The notes: generated by a model not told the origin, from the sequence alone. A stretch of DNA of 64,000 nt from Cunninghamella blakesleeana (GCA_017871115.1 JAFCIZ010000003.1:745001-809000); one strand, 5' to 3'. Counted from the stretch's first letter, positions 11,882 through 23,778 are shown. Program-made: numbers and translations.

Positions 11882-12664
11882 GTAGAAGAATCTCTAAGAC
11901 ATCTTGATGAATTGAAAAAGGAATATAGTACCTTGGAATTTAAAAATGAACAAACAAATAAAGAATTGGAAGCAGGTATACATATTATTAAAATAATCAC
12001 AAATACACAATTCTGATAAATATGTATATGTGCTTATATTATTTATTTATTTATTTTATAAAGTAACGAAGGAATGTGAAGAATTAAAAAGAACACTTGA
12101 TGACTTGCACCTTAATGAAATTGCGCAATTACCAGGAGAAAATTTGAAAATAACTGATTTATCGTTTTTAGAAAAAGATCATTTGGATAAAGAAGATAAA
12201 GAAACTATTCTAAGTATGAATAAACAGTTAGCCATGCAATCTCATGTCATTCGTCAAATAAGAATAAGTAAACAATATAAACTCGTTAATGGTCAGGTAT
12301 GTAAAAAACAAGATAAAACTATCATTATAATAATCCAATATTATAATATGTATATACTATTTTTTTTTTTAAAAAAAAAAGAAAACTTATTTTTTTCTTT
12401 CCTTTTTAATTTATACAAATATAGGGTGATACCTTATCCACTTGGAAAAAAATGATACCAATTTATATTCTTCTTTTCTTCATGGTAATGATGAATTATT
12501 ATCAATATTATAACAATCAATACAAAAGTTATGGATTATTGCCATGTAAAACGATGGATAATATGGAGTATGCGAATGATAATGGTACAGTATTAAGAAA
12601 AATCATTTCTTGGATTGATAAAATAATTTTATCTGATGCAACCGATATTATACAACCTTATTAA
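9464..12664 (+). CDS. Acidic coiled-coil protein with a C-terminal membrane segment
   Basis: Ten exons: 9464-9511, 9655-10419, 10542-10592, 10683-11009, 11129-11210, 11335-11585, 11696-11758, 11882-11975, 12064-12296, 12425-12664; 717 residues with all phases consistent. Residues 1-90 are helical and conserved-looking (with NWCTLIETG near 55). Then come a poly-Asn tract (AAT repeat, 9921-9966), a Ser-rich disordered part, a Glu-rich block (near 285-325), and about 280 residues of heptad-like coiled coil rich in Glu/Lys/Gln. Near the end is one hydrophobic segment, PIYILLFFMVMMNYY, followed by about 50 residues. This looks like a golgin, SPB/LINC-type or contact-site tether: a rod anchored by a tail segment. 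I do not recognise the family. Convergent with the SERTA-like gene. Confidence 0.75.
9921..9966 (+). repeat. AAT microsatellite coding poly-Asn
   Basis: A run of AAT codons, interrupted only by an AAC at its end, codes about 14 consecutive Asn in the coiled-coil gene. Confidence 0.9.
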
Positions 12665-12702
12665 AAGCAGCAAAGGCAACAACAGCACATATAACACATA
12701 TA

Positions 12703-12773
<71 letters not shown>

Positions 12774-14042
12774 CAACCTTTTATATTTATCTATTTATCC
12801 TCTACGTACATATATACACCTATTCCAAACACAATTAATGTATAATTTATATTTGTAAAACTTTGTATTATTAATTATATTTATATTTTTCTACTATTTT
12901 TCTTTTTTTTTTTTTTGTAAAAATAAAATGTAGCATATTTTTAAAATAAAAATCAAAAAAATTATCAAAAGTTTAAATTTAATGTACTAATTATTTTAGC
13001 TATTTTTGCAGCATTTTAAAAAAAGAAAGTACAATTAAAACTATCAATAATGTCAACTTTTTTTTTTTTAAAAAAAATAACTTTTCATGATTATGGCAAT
13101 CCAATCCAATTCAAAAATAATATATATGGTAAAATTAATAGATCCATTGATATTATTTACATGATTGAATGATTAGGATTGTGGACATATCACTGTAAAA
13201 GTCAGGTGAAAAATAATAATAATAAAAAAAAACATTTTTATGTAGGACTATCATCTGGTGAGATCAAAGATCATGCCAATTTTATTTTGTTTTCTTTTAA
13301 CCTATCATATTAGTTTTATTACTATTTTGATATTCTTTCTATAAAACAATTGATTAACAAAACGTACTACCTTTATATATATATATATATAATATCAAAA
13401 GATACCTGAGTTTTAAAATACATCAAGTTATTTATGCAATTAAAAAAAAAAGGTTATGCTTTAATAAAAAAAAAAACAATACATAAATGAATTAAAAAAA
13501 AAAAGAATGCATCTGTCTATTATATGTATAAACTTTGATTCATTCATTCTTATTTTGTTGTAAATAAAATAAATAGGGCAACCTATCATTTCATATTAAC
13601 CTCATGATCTATTTATTATTATTATAATTGGAATAGTGATAAAGTTTTATTTGCAACCTTTGTTATTGTCATATTAAAGTAATACTAATGATATTTATAT
13701 ATATAATAAAAGATAAATATAAACAAATGAAAAAATAAATAAATAAAAATGAAAAATAACTATAATCATGGGTAAAATGAAAAAGAAAGAAAGTGACACA
13801 TACAATAAAAAATATATAAAAAGTAAAAAATAAGGGGGTGGGTAAAAAGAAAAAGGCCTAAGAGATGGAGTTAATGATATTTAGGTAAAAAATAATAATG
13901 ATATAAACAAATTATATATATATATATATATATATATAAATATATAAAAAGGGGAGAAGAAAAATAAATAATAAATAATAATAATAATAATAATAAAAAG
14001 TATATTTTTTTTAATATATATATATATATTAACAATAGGTTA
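12665..14042. other. Convergent intergenic region with AC/AT repeats
   Basis: Begins with imperfect ACATATA repeats, (AC)n and (AT)n at about 12690-12770. AT-rich DNA follows with A and T homopolymers, a TA run at 13375-13391, another at 13912-13938 and AAT repeats at 13970-13995. No gene is seen on either strand. Confidence 0.6.
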
Positions 14043-14573
14043 TCATAAAGTGGTAGTGGATGAAGGTGACCAAGACCAATCTAATAAAGCTAAAAACTTA
14101 TCCTGATTATTTGAAGGTATAGCTAGTACAACATTATGAGGTATTGATGTTGAAGAAGAGGGAGATAAGGTATGGTTACTTGTAGTAGAAGTAGTATGTA
14201 AAGAAGTAGGAGAAAGTGAAGGAGGTAGTGGAGGTGGAGGTGGAGGTGGAGGGATAAAAGAATCTTCCATAATATCATCTTCTTCTTCATTTAATTGATC
14301 AAAACAAGCATCTAACCAATTTTGTTCTTTTTGTTGTTTTTCGTATTCTTCATCATCTTGTATTGTCTTTTCTTTTCCTTCTTCTTCATGATAGCTATTT
14401 ATATCCATATCATAATCATGTTGATTATTATTATTTAATAAATTTCTTATCAAGACTTGTTTTCTTAAGGAAGGACCTTTATCTAAAATATTTTCTTGTT
14501 GGTATAGTTTATAAAGTGATAGTTGAATGACGGGATCCATTTGTTGGAATGTATTGATCCAAGGAGTTGTCAT
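14043..14573 (-). CDS. SERTA-domain-like small acidic protein
   Basis: Single-exon frame of 176 residues. Residues about 13-46 match the SERTA pattern of TRIP-Br/SERTAD proteins: DPVIQLSLYKLYQQ, then GPSLRKQVLIRNLL, that is S-L-x-K-L ... P-S-L-R-x-x-V-L-I-x-N-x-L. An acidic part follows with NWLDACFDQLNEEED (about 85-99), then a Pro run (about 108-117), a Ser/Thr-rich region and a hydrophobic/acidic C-terminus (LALLDWSW). SERTA proteins are small transcriptional cofactors with acidic activation segments that touch E2F/DP, PHD-bromodomain or CDK partners in animals. Here a transcription cofactor role is inferred. The start is the only in-frame ATG near a TA-rich leader. A chance match of a short helical motif is the main alternative. 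Confidence 0.6.
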   Translation of the reverse strand: MTTPWINTFQQMDPVIQLSLYKLYQQENILDKGPSLRKQVLIRNLLNNNNQHDYDMDINSYHEEEGKEKTIQDDEEYEKQQKEQNWLDACFDQLNEEEDDIMEDSFIPPPPPPPPLPPSLSPTSLHTTSTTSNHTLSPSSSTSIPHNVVLAIPSNNQDKFLALLDWSWSPSSTTTL

Positions 14574-14858
14574 TGTGTCTATAGATATATATATATATAT
14601 ATATAAATATATATATGTATATATGTATATATATATATGTGTTTGTTGCTATTGTTGTTGTTTAATTGTGTATTGTTTAGATTAAAATAATAACAAAGTC
14701 ATATCCAAAAAAAAAGAAGAAGGAAGGAAGGAAGAAGAAAATAAAATAAAAAATAAAAAAATAGAAAAATAAATAACAATCAAATAAGTGGTAAAAAAAA
14801 AAAAACTCCCTTTTTTTTTGATTATGCTATTTTTCCTTTTTCACTTATTGATTTCTTT

Positions 14859-14898
<40 letters not shown>

Positions 14899-17012
14899 TA
14901 TAAAGATTTATAAAAAAATAAATCAATAAATGCAATGAACGAAAGAGAAAAGGAAAAAAATATAAAATAAAATAAAAAGATAAGAGATTTCTTTTATCTT
15001 TTTAAAAGAACAAGTAAAAAAAAGAGAGAGAGGAGAGAGAGAGAGAGAAAGAGAAAGAAGAAAGAAAAAGAGTAAAATAAAAAATTGAAGCAAATATTGA
15101 AAAGAATTGAAAATCCGCCAAACTTAAAATGGAAATGAGTTTTTTTTATCAAACTCTTCAATTAACAAATGGGCCAATCAACCTTTCGTCATTTATTAAT
15201 GCAATTTTTAATTATCTTTTGTTTCATATAAAAAAAGTGAAAAAAAGTATGTCACTAATGTTATATATATCACGGGAATACATATAGAAACTTCAATTTT
15301 ATATTATAAAAAGGAAAAGATACACATGATTGAATAGGTGAAAAGTAGGATAGAGAGGTATTTTGTCTTTTTTTAAAAAAAGAAAAGTCATTATGTCACT
15401 TTTTATATATTTATTGTCATTAGTTTATATTGGAATTTTTTATTTAAAGTTAGTAGTAGTATTTCAGATGATGAAATAAAAAAAGGGAATGATCATTAGT
15501 TTTCTTTTTATTATGCGGAGAAAATGCTTGTAAAAGAAAAAAAAAAAAAAGCCGCCACACTTTAAATTTTTTCAAATATATTGAATTTTTTTTTTTCTTT
15601 TCGTTTACTCTCTTTTGCCATAGAAAAAAAAAAAAAAAAGAAAAGGGTTTTTCTTTTTTTTTTTTTGTTATCAAATACAAAAAGGTAATTATTTTGAAAC
15701 TTTTTTTTCTTATTTTAAAACAACTATAAAAATATAAAAAAAATAGGCATTTTGGTCTCAGTTGATTCAACCCATTGTTTTATTATTATTAAAACTATTA
15801 TTTTATCATATAGATCCATCTAATTAAAATCCAATATAGTTTGTCAAGAATATCGCTATTCATTCCTTTTGACTGAAACATTAGGATAAATAATAAGAAT
15901 GTTAGGTAAACTCGAAATAGAATTATATTTGAGTTCTATTGAGAAAAAATAAAAAACTAAATCATCTACAATAATATATTTCAAATACTTTTATGTATAT
16001 ATTATATATCTTTATATATATTCTTATTCTCCTTCATCTCTTATTATCATTATTCTTGATTTGTATTATTCTTTTAAAAGTCAAACTAGTCAACAATAAA
16101 TACGCTGGTTGGTAGTGTTTTGGGTAAAAAGCTAGATACGTCATTATATTCAACGTTGTTGTGGACCAAAGTGGATACATGTGTTTACTATAAGCGAATA
16201 CCTTTAAATAGACGCGTTCTCATCTCTCTCTTTCTCCTTCTCTCTCTGTCCGTCCGTCCCTCTGCACCTGTCTTAAAATATGGGAAAAAATCTATGCTAG
16301 AAATACCTAAAGTATAAAAAAGTTTTGTTAAGAAAAAGAAGAAATACGTGCTTGACGATAAATACATTAATACAATGTTGTGGTTTTCTTTTGTACCAAG
16401 TATTTAAAATCTTTTTCAAAACAACGTTAAAACCAGTTTTTTATGTCAAAATATATAAATATATATTGTTAATATAATAAAATAAATAATTCAAAACTAA
16501 TCTCTGTATTGTTAATTATTGATTATCACTCAACTTTATTTTAATGTATGTTGTAAAAAATTAATTATTATAAACTATTTTTTCTTAAAAAAAGGTAGCT
16601 ATTACATTACCCCCTTGCATAAATATTATAAACAGAAAAAAATATTGTTTATTTACATGTATACATCATGGATAAAAAAGAATATTATCAGTATTTTTTT
16701 TTTCTCATTCCCCTGAAAGATACAATATACAACAGCATTTTCACACACACATAAAAAAATAAAGATCCTTTCATTTATTTATTTATCCTATCTCATATTC
16801 CTTATCAATAAACTATTAAGGAATATGCATTTTTATTGAGACAACACATGATGTCTTTAATAAATAAATAAAAGGATCGACGATTAAAAACACATGGCGT
16901 ATTTTATTTTATTTGTTAATTTTAGAGATCAATTCATTATATACACATCACAGTACTTGTTTATTTATATATTTTTGTTATATACATACTAAAGTTAAAA
17001 AAAAAATATGAA

Positions 17013-17050
<38 letters not shown>

Positions 17051-17098
17051 TTTATAAAAGGAAGGAGAAGAAAAAGTAAAGATAGATGTAAAGTAGTA
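14574..17098. other. Long intergenic region between the SERTA-like and septin-like genes
   Basis: About 2.5 kb. It holds TA runs (14589-14640, 14862-14895), an AG-rich block (15018-15075), long A/T homopolymers, a CCAAT at 15174, and a more GC-rich CT block at about 16197-16265 with an ACGCGT at 16212-16217. Predicted frames at 15450-15770 (-) and 16120-16317 (+) have no family likeness. A TA run at 17018-17044 lies just past the septin-like stop. Confidence 0.5.
16197..16265. other. CT-rich, GC-elevated block with an ACGCGT site
   Basis: A polypyrimidine stretch ending in CCGTCCGTCCCTCTGCACC, plus ACGCGT at 16212-16217 (the MluI cell-cycle box core in yeasts). It lies about 900 bases beyond the septin-like stop and 1.6 kb upstream of the SERTA-like start, so its target is unclear. 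Confidence 0.35.
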
Positions 17099-19324
17099 CT
17101 AAAGTAAATAAGAAATGCAAATAATAATCAATAATGAAATAGAGAATTGAAGAGTAAAACTATCCATCCAACAAAAATAACAACCTGTTGTATTATAAGA
17201 CTTCAAGCTCATAAGGGTAATAGCCGTAAAAAAGGATAAAAGGAGCGAGAAAATGGGTATTCTTTTTCTTTGTTGTTCATTAAACACTTGTAAATATTTT
17301 AAACCATCGAGGTGCTTTTTATCAATCATATTATTATGGTTGTTGTTATTATTTTGAGCAGAGGATACTGGTGGTGATGATGATGTTGAAGGTGGATAGA
17401 GTGTTATTAATTTGTCAATTTCATTAGTTAAAAATTGAATTCTCCCTTTTAGTTCCAATTGATTATATTCATTTTGTAATAACGAAAGCCGTTGTTGTAC
17501 ATTTTTATCCATTTTTTCTTGTTCCTTTTTCATATACTCTTTAACTTTCATATTTACATTTTTAATTTGTCGTTTACGTAATTCTTGAATTCTTTCTGAA
17601 ATTTCACGTGTGGTTAATTGATAAGATAGGTTTTCTAAATCAATCATTAGCGTTTCTTGTTTCATTTTTGAATAGTTTTGGTAATGTTGCTGCTGTTGTT
17701 GAGGGTGTACCATTATTGCACTGGTTGCAGTTGAGGAAGATGAAAAAGATGAAGATGAAAAAGTAGAAGGCGTCATGGGCGATGATAGTAATGTAGATGC
17801 CGTAGATATCGAAGAATATAAAGGTGATAAAGAGGATAAAGATGAAGTTGCAGATATAATATTGGTTTGTTCACGTCGCCAAGCAATGAATTTAGATACT
17901 GTGCTATGTCTTAAATGATCTAATTGCGTATAAAATAATATATCTTTCAGTTGAGTTAATTTTGAATGAGCTGACGCTGTATAATAACGGTACAGTGAAT
18001 CTCTTTGTCCTTTTTCTTCATTTTCTTTTTTTTTATTTGATTGATAATAAAATGATGGTGATATAAATTGCTTGACATTTTTATTTAATTCGTTTTTTTC
18101 ACATGTTGTGTACTTAGTACTGATGGAGAAAGGTGGAATGGATGAATCACCTTGAAGGCATAATTGTAATAATTGATCATAAGAATAATTGCATTTGAAA
18201 ATATCAATACCATGTTGTATCAGTTCGTTCAAGATATCGTACCTTAGCTTTTGTTCTTGTTCTCTTGAAAGTAAATCTGACTTGACGATAATAGGAATCA
18301 CATTACATAATTGATGTATAGATCTTAAGAATTCAATATCTACAGGTTTCAAACGATCCAAAATCAAGTATAAACAAGCATCAACATGACTATGACCACC
18401 TTTTGAACCCATCAGTAATCGTTTCATTTGTGATGAGTTTGGTAATATAGGCGAGAAAAGTTGATTGGTGGATTGGAATTGACGTTCTAAATAATTTCCA
18501 ATTGATTGAATAACACTTTTTGCCTATAAAGAAAAAGAAAAAAAAAAGAAAAGTGAATAATAAAAATAAAAAGTGATTACGAGTAAACTGATTTATATAA
18601 ATGCTATCAGCAGTTTTAATTATAACCTATATACTTTTAACCTTACATCAATACTCGAACCATAGCCAGGAGTATCAATTAAACATATATTATTTGCATA
18701 AACTTGTGATTGAGTGTCATCATTATCATTATTTTCATATTTTCTTATTTGCTCTTCCGTTTGTAAACGATATTCATCATGCCAATCAGGTAATGTTGTT
18801 GTACTAAAGTAGTATTCTTTAATTTGATCTTTTGATTCTTCTTGTGTTGCTATTGTCGCACCATCTTTACTATCATTATGTAAAGTAGTGGTGCTGGTGC
18901 TGGTGGCTGTATTATCACTGTTTTCATTGGCTAAATGGTCATTAATTGTCAATATTTCAGGGAAAATTTTAAATGCATGGATAAGAGATGTCTTTCCAAT
19001 ACCTAAATCATTGATATGTCATATATTTATTTTGAAAAGAAAAGAAAAAAGACAAAATAAAAAATGTTCGATATATGCATATATATATATATTTATATTA
19101 TAATAAATATCTACAGTTCCTCTCTCTCTCTCTTTTTAGTTATTTATACCATCCTATTTTTTTTTTACCAGAATCACCACAGATCATGATACGAATATAT
19201 CCAACATCTTTTATGCTAGATGAATGAAAAGTATTTTTACTTGTTGAAGATATAGGTGATGACGTAGAAGAAGTAGTAGAAAATGTTTTTGGCGTTAAAT
19301 TGATATTCATATTTTCATGGTCAC

Positions 19325-19369
<45 letters not shown>

Positions 19370-19955
19370 CACCACCATCATCATAATCATCAGCAGTAGT
19401 GGTATTATTCATATCATGATGATGACGATCAGAAGAAGAAGTAGAAGAGGAACTTGTGGTAGAGGTGGTGGTATTCATTTTTGGTATAACAAACTGCTCA
19501 TGTTGAGATTTATATGCTTCCAAAGTGTTTATAGGCGAACAAGAAAAACCATCGTCATCTTCATCATTACTATCAGCCGTCGTTACAGTGGTAGTTGTTG
19601 AAGTAGACTTAACTGAGTAAACGGTGTTGGTATTATTCGTTAAAGGATTAAACGTTGGTGATGTTGCTGCATGAGAGTTTTTGCTGTTGTAATTAATTTT
19701 ATTATCGTTGATTGTTTTTATATTACCTTTTACTTTCCCTTCTATGTTTTTATCAGTGGATGAATGAATATTATGCATTAAAGTATTATTCATAGACGAC
19801 GGTGACGACGACGACGACGTGGATGGCCGCATAAATCGTTCATCATAATCTTCTTCCTCAACCAAACTTTTCACACCAAAATCTTCTACATCTGTCGACT
19901 GATATATAGGATTAATAAATGGTTGTTTTTTTCCTTTGTTGTGGTTATTTAGCAT
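17099..19955 (-). CDS. Septin-like GTPase with a C-terminal membrane hairpin
   Basis: Three exons, 19955-19169, 19002-18647, 18523-17099; 855 residues. The G domain is assembled across exons: G1 GDSGIGKT (260-267, split by an intron), G3 DTPGYG (372-377), then SHVDACLYLILDRLKPVDIE and a G4 written VKSD (461-464; septins usually AKAD). The region LKPVDIEFLRSIHQLCNVIP is septin-like. Unusual parts: a 260-residue disordered N-terminus with a poly-Asn tract; an insertion of about 40 residues between G1 and G3; a Ser-rich insertion after the G domain; a coiled coil (about 670-770); and two hydrophobic segments at about 803-821 and 836-855, the last residues. Septins polymerise at membranes to organise septa and cortex. 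This protein would be membrane-inserted, which is inference. It could also be a divergent AIG1/septin-family GTPase rather than a polymerising septin. Confidence 0.8.
19326..19370 (-). repeat. ATT/AAT microsatellite coding poly-Asn in the septin-like gene
   Basis: A pure trinucleotide run read as about 15 consecutive Asn on the - strand, in the disordered N-terminus. Confidence 0.9.
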
Positions 19956-20505
19956 TTCCTAGACACTTTTTATATTATTTAACTGCGGTTTGATAAGCTT
20001 ATTCTATTTTTTTATTTTTATTTTTCAAATAAAAGAAACTATTTTTTTAAAAAGAGAGATTTTTGTTCATAAAATTATATATAATAGATGAATTGATATT
20101 ATGTGTGGTAATATAAAAGTAGAGAGTACTTTTTATTTATGGATATATAGATAAATAAAAAGAAAAAGAAAAAAGCAAAAGTAAAATAAATAAAAAAATA
20201 TCAATAGTGAAAAAAATGAAAAAGTGAAAGAAAAGAGGGAAATAAAAATAAAAATATTTTTTATTTTTAACAAAAATTTCACATGCCATATTTAAAAATG
20301 TCTATTTCACATTTTAAAACAAGTATTATTTTATACATACAAATACACATAATAAAGATATATCTATTCTATCAATTTTTTATTTTTTTATTTTTTATTT
20401 TTTTATTTTTCGTATTCTAAATCCTAGGTTAGTTTATCAAAATAATTTCTTCTTCTTCTTCTTCTTCTACTTCTCTTTATAGTAATTATATATAATAATT
20501 ATACT
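19956..20505. promoter_or_regulatory. Septin-like promoter and MIC12-like 3' end
   Basis: 550 bases, AT-rich, with A/T homopolymers, a TTATTTTTTA-type repeat near 20380-20410 and a TTC repeat at 20447-20467. No coding frame is credible. Confidence 0.45.
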
Positions 20506-21019
20506 TTATTCCATACTTTTCTTAACCTTTTCCCAAGTTTGTTTAGCCTTTCCAGTATAATCCGTATGAACTAAATTATGTGCTACTTGAGCAACTTGGT
20601 CGTTCCATGAATGTTTAACTATATTTCCGTTATAAAAAATAAAAATAAAATAAGGTTTTAAAAACATGTTATGTACCTATATTTCTATTTTAACTATTTT
20701 ATCCACCATAACTTATCTACACTCTATTATTTTATATTGTTATTATTATTATTGTTGTTGTTTTACCTGAAGGAATAAGACGTTCTGAAACATACTTCTT
20801 ACTATCATCAACTACAGTGACTTTTGGTAAAATGGATTGGTGGGGAGAATTAATCAAAGAGTTTGTTGAACTTGAAGAAGTAACATTTTCTAAACTGGAC
20901 CGAGCGTTATCTAAGCGTTTTTTAAGATCACTAGTATCATTAAGTAACTCTTGTCTGAATTTATAAGTAATGGCTGATACAACTATAACACCAGCAAGTA
21001 AAGGTACAGTACGAGGCAT
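20506..21019 (-). CDS. MICOS subunit Mic12 (Aim5)-like protein
   Basis: Two exons, 21019-20767 and 20618-20506, joined CTTCAG|GTAAAA to ATATAG|TTAAAC, giving 121 residues. An N-terminal hydrophobic segment (about 6-21, PLLAGVIVVSAITYKF) is followed by a helical, Ser-rich linker, then VSERLIPSG and a C-terminal helix with SWNDQVAQVAHNLVHTDY (W89). Yeast Mic12 has the same plan: a short membrane segment near the N-terminus and a C-terminal IWNEQIRNSVDWIY-like helix, in 106 residues. MICOS forms crista junctions in the inner mitochondrial membrane, and Mic12 couples its Mic60 and Mic10 modules. The protein is small and the family diverges fast, so another small mitochondrial membrane protein is possible. 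Confidence 0.55.
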
Positions 21020-21377
21020 ATTATAAATAAGTATAGATTTCTTTCTTTTTTTTTTTTTTTTAAAAAAAAAAGGTGTTTTGAAATTTTAAAAAATATTGAC
21101 CCTAAATATTATTTTTTTTTTCATTGTACTCGGGCCGGTCTTTAAAATTGCTCATGTCAAAATAACTAAAATAGAGTTCTTGTATTTTCATTTTTATTGT
21201 ACATATGACATTAATGAATATGATATTACAAAAAAAATAAGTGAATAAAAATAAAACAATATTAACAAAAAATAAATATGACTAATATATAACAATGATC
21301 ATTATATAAGTAGGTAATAAAATAAAATAAAAAAAATGAATGAATGAAAATAAAAATAAAAGTAAAATAAAATATAT
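21020..21377. promoter_or_regulatory. MIC12-like promoter and azgA 3' end
   Basis: A GC patch CGGGCCGG at 21131-21138 lies about 110 bases upstream of the MIC12-like start, in otherwise AT-rich DNA. It contains a palindromic GGCC. No gene seen. Confidence 0.35.
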
Positions 21378-23778
21378 CTAATATTTCAAATTATGTTTAT
21401 CCAAAGAGCTTTCTTCTGATGGTTGAATGGTATCGTTTAATTCTTGCATACTTCTGGTTTCTGGATGTTGAGTTAAATCATCGTCGTCATCGTCTTCAAA
21501 CTCATATTCATCTTCATCCCAAGGGATAGGGTTGCCAGTTAATTTTCCAGAAATATATCTGATCCAATGAGGAATAAATGATCGAGTAAAAACATCAGCC
21601 CACCAATTCTATTAATAAAAAAAAATAAGAAAAATACAAAGAAAAAAAAAAAGAATGGTAAATATACATTAATTATTATTAATAATAATAATAATAATAA
21701 AAAATGATCATTATATATATAAACTTACTTCTCTTTGTGAATAGTCAGGTTTAATACGGCCACCACTAAGAACATCTACAATGTAAACAAATCCATTAAT
21801 GACAATGTAACTTAAAATACCACCAATGACACCATAAGCAATAGAATAGGTTAAAGGCATGACAGCTAATGTAATAAAAGCAGGAATAGCATCTCCAGGG
21901 TAGTCCCAATTGATATTACGAATACTAGAAGTCATCATAGAGCCAACAATAATCAAAGCGGGGCCAGTGGACCATGGTGGGAAACTTGCAAAAATAGGTG
22001 AAAAGAAGATAGAAATAAAGAAACCAAATGCAACAGTAATAGCAGTAATACCAGTACGTCCCCCTTCGGCAATACCACTTCCACTTTCGACAAAGGCTGT
22101 GCAAGAAGAACTACCAAAACAAGATCCAATGGAAATACTTAAGGCATCAGCCATAAATGCTCTTGTAGAATGTTCAAAATCACCAGACTTATCGGTAAAA
22201 CCACCATAGCGTGCCATAGAATACATTGTACCAGTAGTATCTAAGATGTCAACATACTAGAATAAATATAGAAATAGAAGATCAAAAAATCAAAGAAGGG
22301 TAATTTAGTATATGTTCTTTATTCTTTTTTACATTATATATATATATATATATATATGCATCTATGATATTATATATTAAGCTAGTATTATCACTTTTTT
22401 TAATCATATATATTCTTACCAAGAAAGTAATAAGAGCGATCCAAATATCTCTACCTTGAAAATCAAAATTAAATTTCCCTAAAACACCATTCATATGGTG
22501 AATTGTCACTACCTGTTTAAAATAATCAAACATGGAGTCACCTTGAGGAGTATGAGGGAAATAAGTAATAGGACTATTACGAGGCCAAGAAGTAATAGCA
22601 ATGACTACAATACCAATCAAGATAGCACCACGAACACGATACAATAATAAAATGGAAACGATCACAAGACCTAAAAGACCCATGTACATGGTGGGAGATT
22701 CCATATGGCCCCATTCACAAACACCATCCACACTTTTTGCACCAGGGACACAACCACCCAAAGTAACCAAAGTCGATTTATCTAAACTGACAAGCCCAAT
22801 ACCAGCAGAGGATTGTAAACCAATAAAGCATAAATATAACCCGATACCACATCCCATGGCAATCTTGATACTCATAGGAATCACTCTAGCAAACCATTGT
22901 CGGACTCCAAATATGGAAAGTATGAAAAAAATCCATCCTTCAATAAAAACGGCGGCTAATGCTGTTTCGTATGGGACACTTTTCTTTAATAATATAAATA
23001 AAATAAAATAAAAATAAAAATAAATATAGATATATGAATAAATGAGCAAAAAAAAAAAATTTCCTTGTGTATTACTATTTCTATTTATTGTATCTCTTGA
23101 TTTTTTTTTTTTTTTTGCTTTACAGATCCATGATATCCGACAACAGTATAAGTAAAATAAGCATTAAGACCCATACTATAGTAAAAAAAAAAAAAGATGA
23201 GTAATTTAATAAATATATAAATAATAAATGGATATATATATATATATATTATACGATCATCTTACCCAGGGGCCATTCCCAAGGGAAGGTTAGCAAATAC
23301 ACCAAGTAGTACACTAGATATCATAGCAATAATTGTTGTTGACATAATCATTTGTAATTTTAAATCAAAGACACAGTTCATATATTCGGTATTATTATCA
23401 CAAACAGGATCATCAGGTGTAGACAAGCAAACACATGTTCCGCCTGAAGAAGAAATAATGGAAGCGTTTACTGAAATAATATATGCCTATAAAATATTGT
23501 TATAATTGTGATTTTTATTATTATTATGTAATATTATATCATAAATATATATATGTATTTGTTAGTTTATATATAAATCTGTAAACTACTATTTTTATCG
23601 ATTTATTTTATTTGTATATATTTGTTACCATAGCAAAGAAAATAGTTATACCAGCTCTAATTTCTGTTAAGAAACGAGTACCTTTACGTTCACGTCTAGC
23701 ACCAGATCCTTCTAATTGAAAATGCTTTCCAATATAAGAATGGGCTACTGCTGAATTAATACGATCCCCCCAAGACAT
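21378..23778 (-). CDS. azgA: AzgA-type adenine/guanine/hypoxanthine permease
   Basis: Six exons, 23778-23629, 23486-23266, 23175-23124, 22983-22420, 22256-21729, 21608-21378; 581 residues, the usual size. It is a multi-pass plasma membrane proton symporter of purines. Family signatures seen: the N-terminal EIRAGITIFFAMAYIISVNA, GMAPGMGLNAYFTYTVVGYHG, FIEGWIFFILSIFGVRQW with the core helices, DILDTTGTMYSMARYGG, and GSSSCTAFVESGSGIAEGGRTG, the conserved NCS2/AzgA substrate region. Hydrophobic segments alternate through the whole length. Odd: an acidic C-terminal tail (EDEYEFEDDDDDD-type, about 537-548) such as is often used in endocytosis or trafficking. One acceptor reads TTAAAG rather than TAG, chosen because it alone keeps the frame (HGS-KSVPYETAL). 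Confidence in function is high. Confidence 0.93.

Noticed and set aside
15450..15770. 106-codon minus frame
   Set aside because: Lys/Phe-rich product of A and T runs, no recognisable domain.
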